A stretch of DNA of 64,000 nucleotides from JAGWAJ01 sp965215155 (GTDB lineage: Bacteria; Acidobacteriota; Vicinamibacteria; Vicinamibacterales; UBA8438). The translations under genes were made by a program, and so were the position numbers. The notes beneath the pieces are model-generated. The model saw only the letters and a list, made by a program, of their open reading frames with translations, was not told where the DNA came from and did no database searches. Where the stretch lies: assembly GCA_965215155.1 (NCBI GenBank), contig CBDCCY010000002.1, positions 790,246 through 854,245 on the forward strand, given 5' to 3'. Within the stretch, counting starts at the first letter, position 1. Every line of letters begins with the position of its first letter. Positions 56,491-64,000 of this stretch are shown here, piece by piece.

Positions 56491-57620
56491 CCGCGGGGCG
56501 GCGGCCGTTCGGTCACGTGATGTTCATCGTCAGCGGCCTGGAACGGGGCGGCGCCGAGAGCCAGCTCGTCAGCCTCGCCAATGGTCTCGCCGGCAGAGGC
56601 TGGAGGGTGACGGTCGTCTCGTACCTGCCGTTCTCGGAGGCGTCGCTGCGCTCGGCGCTGCACGAACCCGACGTTCGAGCGGTGACCTTGGGGGCAGCTC
56701 GAGGAGTTCTGAAGTACGCGGGCCTCGTCAGGGCGGCGCGGGTCGTCAGGCGGGTCAGACCCGACCTGCTGGTCGGGTTCATGTTCCACGGCATGATGAC
56801 GTCACGGCTGCTGGGACAATTCGGCGGGGAGACCGTCGGGATATCGGTGATCCAAAACGAACGAGACCATCCGGCAAGGGAGCGGCTGCTGGGACTGACC
56901 CATCGACTTGCGGACGCCGTGACCGTACTGTCGCGGCACATGGCGGACGACCTCCGTCGCCGGGGGGTCATCGGGCCTTCGCGTACGCACGTCATTCCCA
57001 ACGCCGTCGACGCTGCCGGATTCGAGGCGGCACAGAGCCGCGATCGCACGAGGCGGGACCTGGGCGTGGCCGACGGCCGGTTCGTGTGGCTGGCCGCGGG
57101 TCGGCTTCATCCCCAGAAGGACTATCCGAACCTGCTGCGCGCCTTCGCGAAGGTGGCGCGGCGGCGCCCCGAGGCGTCGCTGATGATCGCTGGCGCCGGA
57201 CCCCTGGAGGACCAGGTACGGTCGTTGACGCGGCAACTGGGACTGTCCGAACGGGTGTCGATGCTCGGCCTGCGGACCGACCTGCCGGACCTGTTCTCGG
57301 CCGCCGACGGGCTGGTCCTGTCTTCGGCCTGGGAGGGCATGCCGGTGGTGGTGCTGGAGGCGATGGCGGCGCGCAGGCCCGTGGCGGCGACCGCGGTCGG
57401 CGCCGTGCCCGAACTGATCGCCGACGGCGAGACCGGGACCCTCGCGCCGCCCGGAGACCATCGAGCGCTGGCGGATGGGATGGTCCGACTGATGGAGCTT
57501 CCCCCGGAGGCCCGGTCCGCCTTCGTCGGGCGGGCGTACGATCGCGTGCGCACCGAGTTCTCTCCCGAGGGCGTGCTGGACAGATGGGAAGCCCTGTTCG
57601 CCCGCCTCTTGACCAGATGA
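56487..57620 (+). CDS. GT4-family glycosyltransferase
   Basis: 377 residues from ATG 56487, overlapping the previous stop. Features: MFIVSGLERGGAESQLVSLA (N-domain GGAE loop), ISVIQNERDHPARERLLG, VIPNAVDAAGFE, WLAAGRLHPQKDYPNLLRAF and the GT4 acid/base region SSAWEGMPVVVLEAMAARRP (EGMPxxxLE). A cytoplasmic retaining glycosyltransferase in the repeat-unit pathway. It is the last gene of the overlapping operon; the 280 bp that follow contain no convincing gene. Confidence 0.87.
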   Translation: MTAGRRPFGHVMFIVSGLERGGAESQLVSLANGLAGRGWRVTVVSYLPFSEASLRSALHEPDVRAVTLGAARGVLKYAGLVRAARVVRRVRPDLLVGFMFHGMMTSRLLGQFGGETVGISVIQNERDHPARERLLGLTHRLADAVTVLSRHMADDLRRRGVIGPSRTHVIPNAVDAAGFEAAQSRDRTRRDLGVADGRFVWLAAGRLHPQKDYPNLLRAFAKVARRRPEASLMIAGAGPLEDQVRSLTRQLGLSERVSMLGLRTDLPDLFSAADGLVLSSAWEGMPVVVLEAMAARRPVAATAVGAVPELIADGETGTLAPPGDHRALADGMVRLMELPPEARSAFVGRAYDRVRTEFSPEGVLDRWEALFARLLTR

Positions 57621-57899
57621 ACCAGAAGAGCCGTACGGAGACAGCCGACTGACGGACTCCACGGAAGAATCCCTTCTTCGTCATAGCACGCGGCGGGACG
57701 CTTGGCTCGCTTGGCTGCTGCTTCTCACGAGGCGTGGCCGAGCACATGGGGTCGTCAACGACGGGATGCCGGCCCCCGCCCGTTCAGTCCGCCGGCCGCG
57801 ACGATCGTGGACACGGCCCGCGGCGGCTCTCCGGGAATCGGCGCCGACGAGCGCCGACGCGCTGCTATGGTGTCCATGATGTCCGGCGAAGCTCTGACG

Positions 57900-60228
57900 A
57901 TGCAGGATCGCTTTGATTCAGGCATGAAGAACGCCTCCTCCCCGAAGCGTCGAGCGGCGCCGCAACGGTGGCGACCCGGGAACCATTTTCCTCCGAGGTC
58001 CGTCGTCATCGCCGCCAATACCGACGAAAACATCCACCGGTTTCGCATGCCAATCGTTCGTCTGCTCCTGTCGATGGGCGTCCGGGTGTACGTAGTCGCG
58101 CCGCCCGGCGAGTTCGTGACCGCCATCGAGGAGACGGGAGCGCTGTTCGTCCCGTGGAGACTGAAACGTCGCAGTCTGAATCCCCTCGCCGTCGCGAGGC
58201 ACTTGACGGACATCTGGAGGACCTATCGGCGGATCAAGCCGGACGTGGTCCACCACTTCACTGTTCAGGCGAACGTGTACGGGACCGTCGCCGCCCGGTT
58301 GGCCCGCGTGCGTCTGGTCGTCAGTGGAATCACGGGCCTGGGGTACGTCGGCAGCGTCGGCAGCAGCAGCATGGACTTCATCCGGCGTTCATGCCTGTTG
58401 CTGCTGTACAGAACGATCGCGCGTTTGAACCACCTCGTCATTTTCCAGACACGATCGGATCGCGAAGCCCTGTTGGGCTCCGCTCTCCGCGAGCGGGCTC
58501 TCGTGGTCAAGGGCGGGTCGGGGGTCGATCTCTCCCGGTTCAATCTCGATAACGTCTCCGGTCACGACCGCGAGCATATCCGGACGGAGTTGGGAATAGC
58601 ACCCGGGATGCAACTGGTCGTCATGGCCTCACGCCTGTTGCACGACAAGGGTGTCGCTGACTATGTAGAGGCGGCGCGTCTGGTCCGATGTGCGCGACCG
58701 GACACGTGCTTCGTCCTCGCCGGCAAGACCGACGTCGGTAATCCGAGATCGGTCCCCGAAGAGGAGTTGGCGGCCTGGAACGGAGACGACGCGGTCCAGT
58801 ACGTCGGGCATCGGGAAGACATCGACGTCCTGCTCGCAGCGTCCGACGTGGTCGTCCATCCGACGTACTATCCGGAAGGCATACCGCGCATTCTCATCGA
58901 AGCGGCGGCGATGGGAAAGCCGGTCGTCACCACTCGAATCCCGGGCGCCCTGGAGATAGCGCACGACGGCGTGAACGGAGCCATCGTCTCCCCGAGAAGC
59001 CCCGGCGAGTTGGCGGCGGCCGTCGAACGCCTGCTGTCGGATGCCGGCGCGCGAAGTCGATACGGCGCCGCGGGGCGGCGAATGGCGGAGATGGAGTTTT
59101 CCGATCGGGACGTTGCGGGCGCGTACGTGGCCGCGTACGCCGACGCATGGATGCGCGCCCACTCGCACCGTGGAGGGGGAACGGAGAGGACTCGTGAGGA
59201 GTCTCCCCGGTCTCCGGGAGAACGAATCCAGTCGCCGGCTGCGCGCTTCCCCCCCGTGTCGGTGATCATCCCCGCGCGCGGCGCGGAGAACACGATCGAG
59301 GTTGCGCTCGATTCGGTGACGTCCCAGGAGTATCCGGGGGCGATGGAGGTGATCGTGGCCGACGGATCCGACACGCCGGCCATGAGGGACGTGATCCGGC
59401 GGCGTCACCCGACGGTGCGCATCGTGCCCAATCCGGAGAAGAACATCCCCTCTGGACTCAATCACGCCCTTCGGGAAGCGACCGGCGAGATAGTCGTCCG
59501 CTGCGACGCGAACGCGAGATTGACGCCCGGATACGTCCGGCGGACCACCGGGACGCTGCTGCGGACGGGGGCGGCGAACGTCGGCGGCCAGCAGATGCCG
59601 GTCGGGGCGACGTTCTTCGAGCGGGCGGTGGCGCTGGCGATGACGACGGTGCTCGGCGCGGGCGACGCCCGCTACCGACTCGGCGGCGCCGAGGGGCTGG
59701 TCGACACCGTTTACCTGGGCGCGTTCCGGCGTGAGACGCTGAACGAGATGGGCGGGTTCAATCCCACTCTGAGTCGCAATGAGGACTATGAACTCAACTG
59801 GCGGCTGCGGGAACGCGGGAAAGCCGTCTGGTTCGATCCCGATGTGGTCGCCGTCTACCGGCCTCGCGGCACGTTGCGGGCGCTCGCCAGGCAGTATTTC
59901 AACAATGGCCGGTGGAAGCGGGCGATGATCCGGCGACATCCGCGGTCGTGGCGGGTCCGACAATTGGGCGCCCCGCTCCTCGTGCTGGGTCTGGCCGCCT
60001 CGGGGTGCGGGATCCTGGTCGGCTCCGCATGGGCGGCGGCGTTTCCCGTCGCCTACCCTCGCCGTCCTCGCGGGCGGCTCCCTGGTGGCAGGCGCCCGCT
60101 GCCGCGCGCCCGCCGCGGTCCTTCTGCCCATGGTTCTGGCCTGCATGCACTTGAGCTGGGGTGTCGGGTTCTTCTGTCCGCCGCGCTTCCGTGGCAGCCT
60201 TTCCGCCCGACCCAAGGACATTCCATGA
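57900..60228 (+). CDS. Two-domain glycosyltransferase, GT4 fused to GT2 (ExoA-like), C-terminal frameshift
   Basis: I place the start at ATG 57900 (MQDRFDSGMKNASSPKRRAA); 57867 is possible. Residues ~35-420 are GT4 (ANTDENIHRFRMPIVRLLLS, GITGLGYVG, VVHPTYYPEGIPRILIEAAA). Residues ~455-700 are GT2 (VSVIIPARGAENTIEVALDS, IVRCDANARLTPGYVRR, GGQQMPVGATFFERAVALAM, FNPTLSRNEDYELNWRLRER), closest to ExoA-type enzymes. Near 60052 an extra C changes the frame. With that base ignored, the protein continues LAVLAGGSLVAGARCRAPAA to HLSWGVGFF and stops at 60226-60228. As sequenced, it reads a basic tail to 60266. Mutation and sequencing error are both possible. Confidence 0.8.
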
Positions 60229-60716
60229 CCCACGCAACGACCGCCACGACCTCCCGGGCGCGCTGAACGCCGAAACGCGGCTGTTCCGCGGCGCCTTCCT
60301 CAACCTCGGGGGCGCCAGCCTGAACGGCCAGCCGTTCACGTGGTTCGCCCGAGTCGGAAGACGCGCCGACCACTCGTGACGCCGCGGGTCATGGCGACGG
60401 GCGGCGACGGGGGTCAGCTCGGGGACGCGGCTTGGCGAAGCGCCTCCGAGCCCACCGGTTGATGCTCTCGCCCCGTGCGCCGGCGGCCGCGGCGACGGCG
60501 GCGTGGCACCTCGGGCGAAACGCGCAGCATGAGCCTGCCGGGGTACGGCTTCTGCGCGGGCCGGCCCTGCTCCTCGCCGATGGCCGGGCAGTGATCGACC
60601 GACTCGCGAAAAGGCGCCCCGGATCCGCGGACTACTACCAGAATCGCTGTCGGGAGCTGGAGGCGCACGGCCCGCCGCCGGCGGCACCTCGAACAGGATA
60701 CACTGGTCGCCCATGA
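60229..60716. pseudogene. Gene remnants including a decayed ATPase 3' end
   Basis: 60270-60370 encodes a short tail-like stretch (LFRGAFLNLGGASLNGQPFT) without a start. 60432-60716 resembles, through several frameshifts, the end of the ATPase that follows (DYYQNRCRELEAHG here, DYYQDRYRELEARD at 61560). This suggests a tandem, decayed copy. No intact gene is present. Confidence 0.45.
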
Positions 60717-61829
60717 CGGCGACGGAGCAACGCCTGTTCACTCCGGGCGACGGCGCCACGCCCCCGGCGCTCACCGGCCGCGAGCGGGAGGAGACGGTGT
60801 TGACCCGCTGTCTGGCGGACCTGCTCGGCGGCGCCTCCCCGCCGCACAACGTCGCGCTGACCGGGCCGCGCGGCAACGGCAAGACCGTGCTGCTCAACTG
60901 GTTCAAGCGCACGTGCCGCGACCGCGAACCGGAAGTGGACGTGGTGGCCCTGACGCCGGCGGACATTCCCACGCGGGAAGCGCTGATCGACGTTCTGGCG
61001 CCGTCGTCCGCAGTGACACGGCTCGTCCCGAGGAAAGTCGGCGTGGCGGCCGTCGGCTCGGTCGAATGGGCGCCGCCGGCCGGGGGCACGAGGAACCTGC
61101 GGGCGGACTTGACGGCCCGTTGCCGCAAGAAGCCGCTGGCGTTGCTGCTCGACGAGGCGCACACTGTGGACGTCGAGGTAGGCAGGATTCTGCTCAACAC
61201 CAGTCAACAAGTGCGCGACGAGGCGCCGTTCCTGCTGGTGATGGCCGGTACGCCGGGCCTGCCGGCGCATCTCGGCGCGATGAACGCATCGTTCTGGAGC
61301 CGCTTGGGCGCGGGGCGTCTGGGCATCGGCTTGTGAGCGCCGCGGCCACCCGCGCCGCCTGGTCGAGCCGCTGGCGGCGCACGGCGTGGGGCATCGACGA
61401 TGACGCCCTCGCGACGGTCGAGGAGGGCAGCCAGCGCTATCCCTACTTCGTCCAGCTCTGGGGCGAGGCCTTGTGGGAACGGCGCCTGGCCACCCGTGCG
61501 ACCCGATTGACCGCCACCCACGCGGCGGCGGCGCACCCCGAAGTGGCCACCCGGGTCACGGACTATTATCAGGATCGCTACCGGGAGCTGGAGGCGCGCG
61601 ACCTGCTGCCCGCGGCCGTCGCCGTCGCGCCGCTGTTCCAGGCCGGCGCCGAAGCAACCGCTTCCGACCGCGCCATCGACGCCGCCCTCGCGGCGACCGG
61701 CGCCGACCGTGCGGGTCGGCTGGCGGCGCGCGAAGCACTGAACCGGCTGGGCTACATCTGGACCCCGCCCCCGGCCAATTGCCACCGGTGGTCTGGGCGG
61801 CCGGAATCCCGTCGCTGATGACCACGTGA
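60713..61829 (+). pseudogene. AAA/Orc-like ATPase gene with two frameshifts
   Basis: Frame 1 (60713-61336) encodes an AAA ATPase start: LTGREREETVLTRCLADLLG, NVALTGPRGNGKTVLLNWFK (Walker A), KKPLALLLDEAHTVDVEVGR (Walker B, DEAH) and APFLLVMAGTPGLPAHL. At ~61330 the frame changes, and the winged-helix C-terminal part continues from LSAAATRA (WGIDDDALATVEEGSQRYPY, FVQLWGEALW, AREALNRLGYIWTPPP). A second shift near 61770 leads to LPPVVWAAGIPSLMT and a stop at 61829. Without the indels it would be a ~370-residue protein of the COG1672 type, often a toxin-like or regulatory ATPase. Confidence 0.7.
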
Positions 61830-62039
61830 TCGACCACGCCTCGTGAGAAGCAACTGTCAGCGGTCATCGAAACCTGAATCATTATGACCGGGCATCTCGA
61901 TGACGAGGACGGCCCCCTTGACGAGATGCAGAAGGTGGCGTAGCGTGAGCACCGTCGCCGCCCACTTTCAACCGCCGGCTGGACACCCTCACGGCGAACC
62001 CGGGGCAGGGAAGAACGTGACGGCTCGGACCAGCGCACG

Positions 62040-63530
62040 ATGATCCCCAAGCCCGCGTCCGTCCGGTACAACGACTGGCGGCAGGTGGACGTGCCGGCGC
62101 CGGAGGCGTTCACGCCCACCTTGCCGGTCAGCGTGATCATCCCGTACTACCAGACACCCGCCGAAACGCTGGCGAGGACGCTCGCGGCGCTGGAAGGCCA
62201 GACCTACCCGCGGCACCTCTTTGACGTGGTGATCGTCGACGACGGCTCGAAGCCGCCGCTGGAGCCGCCCCGGTCGACCCGGTCGACCCCCGTGGACGTC
62301 AAGGTAGTGCGTCAGGAGCGCCGCGGATTCGGTGCTCCCAGGGCGCGCAACACCGGCGTTCGGGCGGCCGCGCACGACATCCTGCTGTTTCTTGACAGCG
62401 ACATGCTGGCCGAGGCGGGCTGGATCGCCGCGCACGCCCGCTGGCACCACGTCGTCTCCGACGCCCTGACGTTGGGATTCCCACAGCCATGTGGCGGTGG
62501 ACGATCTCGACGCGGAGACTATCCGACGCCCGGCCAGGGTCGCTGTCGGAGCTGTTTTTGGACCGGCCGGTAGACCCACCCTGGATTGAATCCCACTTGG
62601 GCAGAACCAACAATCTGACATCAAGGGCCGACGACTTGTTCAGGGTGGTCGAAAGCGGAAACCCTTGGAGTCAGCAGGAGTTTTTTTCGAGTTGACAGGC
62701 GGATTTGACGAATCGTTCACACGTTGGGGCATGGACGATACCGAGCTCGGCTACCGGGCTCATACCCGCGGCGGCTGTTGGTGCCGGTCCGGGACGCCTC
62801 CGCCTGGCACCAGGGCCGATGGAAGGAGAATAGAGACGCCAAGGACAAGGATCGGGATCTTCGACTTCAGCGCGCGAAGGCTGCACATCTTATCGCCCAC
62901 CCGGGGTTCCGCGGCAAGCGGCCCCGTCGCATCTTCACGGTGCCTCAATACGTGGTCACCGTTGACGCGGGGCATCGCCCGATCGAACTTGCTGTCAAGA
63001 CCGCCGCGAATATCCTGGCCGATCCGGAGCATGATCTGGTGGTGAGAATCGAAATGCACACGAGCGACGATGCTGGGCGACTGAGGCGGCTACGGGAGGA
63101 GTTCGGCGCCGACTCGCGGGTGCGTGTAGGCGCCACCGGTTCCGTCCTCGACGAGTTTCCAGCGTCGCCGTTCCACGTCACGCTGCCCGCCACGGTGTTC
63201 GCCAAGGGGCTGGTGCGTCGGCTGCGCGTCGGGCTTGGCTGCGGCGTCACCGCGGCCTCGACTCTCCCCGACGGATCCGGGGTGTCGATTACCCGGGCGT
63301 GGGCGCTCCATCGGGCGCGCCGCACGGGGGGCGACCCGGCCGATTTCGGCGAGGCGCGGACGATACCCGCCACGGCGTTGAAACCCGGATGTACCGGTCC
63401 GATGAACCATCCCACCAAGTTGGCCACCTTGCTCAACTGGATGCGAGACATCCGCAGCCCCGGCGAGGCCTGGGCACTCCTGAAGGGCTTGACCATCGCG
63501 GTACGGTGGCGGGCGGCCATCAGGCGATAA
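62040..63530 (+). pseudogene. GT2-family glycosyltransferase gene, several frameshifts
   Basis: The start MIPKPASVRYNDWRQVDVPA leads to a GT2 fold: VSVIIPYYQTPAETLARTLA, FDVVIVDDGSKPPLEPP, RRGFGAPRARNTGVRAAAHD, ILLFLDSDMLAE (DxD). After 62480 the frame changes repeatedly (SHVAVDDLDAETI; ELTGGFDESFTRWGMDDTEL, the catalytic ED/W-type region). From 62880 a long frame codes a C-terminal part (RPRRIFTVPQYVVTVDAGHR, VVRIEMHTSDDAGRLRRLRE) to the stop at 63530. At least four indels are needed to restore it. 61830-62039 holds no gene. Confidence 0.7.
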
Positions 63531-63540
63531 GTGGTCTGGA

Positions 63541-64000
63541 TGACTCCCAAACCCGCATCCGTCCCGGTACAACGACTGGCGTCAGGTTGCAGTGGAGCCG
63601 CTGGAAACGTTCACGCCCACCATGCCGGTCAGCGTGATCATCCCGTACTACCAGACTCCCGCCGAAACACTGGCGAGGACGCTGGCGGCGCTGGAAGGCC
63701 AGACCTGGCCGCAGAATCTGTTCGAGTGGTGATCGTGGACGACGGGTCGGAGCCGCCGCTGGAGCGGCCCCGGACGACACCGCTGGACCTCAGAGTGGTG
63801 CGACAGGAGCGCCGCGGCTTTGGGATTTCCAGGGCGCGGAATACCGGCGCTCGGGCCGCGGCCCACGACATCCTGCTCTTTCCTCGACAGCGACATTGCT
63901 TGTGGAGGCGAACTGGATCGCGGCGCACGCCCGCTGGCACCATGTCGTCTCCGATGCCCTGACGTTGGGATCCTTCTGCCATGTGGCGGTGGACGACCTC
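63541..64000 (+). pseudogene. Second, tandem GT2 gene copy, frameshifted and running off the window
   Basis: A near-repeat of 62040 onward: MTPKPASVP at 63541, VSVIIPYYQTPAETLARTLA at 63631, VVIVDDGSEPPLERPR after an indel at ~63729, RRGFGISRARNTGARAAAHD, then a further indel at ~63881 and SDALTLGS near the end. About 85% identical in protein to the first copy where frames match. At least three indels in 460 bp. Confidence 0.7.

Overview
The window is high-GC bacterial DNA with no rRNA, tRNA or CRISPR that I could find. PQQ-dependent dehydrogenase remnants, ExoA-type and GT4 glycosyltransferases, Wzx/Wzy-like proteins and a SodC-like lipoprotein remnant suggest a Gram-negative cell, perhaps an Acidobacteriota or proteobacterial lineage; the sequence alone does not settle the phylum. 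About the first 44.7 kb is a nest of integrated elements. The rest is an exopolysaccharide locus with inserted defence-type genes.

Layout. (1) 1-3490: end of a satellite- or prophage-like element (replication protein, small HTH proteins, S24 repressor, integrase) abutting the 3' remnant of a PQQ dehydrogenase gene. (2) 4100-8450: integrase, a ColE1-type mobilization cassette (mobC, mobA, and mobB/mobD nested inside mobA) with an oriT-like region, and a decapitated integrase. (3) 8557-22920: arm A, a satellite-like element (integrase, CHC2/TOPRIM/RecA-type helicase-primase, AlpA-like HTH). It is interrupted by an IS66-family element, itself interrupted by a recombinase-in-trio (RIT) element, and by an IS1634-family element. 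(4) 22921-24120: remnant of a DNA methyltransferase gene. (5) 24231-36194: an integrative defence element bounded by a 7-bp direct repeat. It carries a type I restriction-modification operon in which a HEPN (HepT) gene sits between hsdM and hsdS, with the partner nucleotidyltransferase (MntA-like) fused to HsdS, plus a DUF4365 two-gene unit and its own integrase. (6) 37094-44688: arm B, an inverted near-copy of arm A without the IS insertions. (7) 45-60 kb: a polysaccharide operon (GT-C membrane protein, flippase, three glycosyltransferase genes, Wzy-like protein) broken by a DUF4411/ImmA gene pair and gene remnants. (8) 60-64 kb: a decayed ATPase gene and two tandem glycosyltransferase genes, all frameshifted.

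One integrase gene can be rebuilt from three plus-strand pieces (24126-24237, 36195-37105, 42860-43045) whose lengths sum to exactly 403 codons. The defence element inserted into its N-terminal coding region and the arm B element into the codons of its HxxR box. The integrases here therefore use each other's genes as targets.

The most unusual non-coding signal is an 83-91 bp three-way-junction element with covarying stems, present five times (8557, 21910, 34029, 38582, 44606). Each copy is linked to a GGTGTAAGTT repeat block and a TGTGATC hairpin, and a second covarying inverted repeat lies nearby. I know of no described family matching it.
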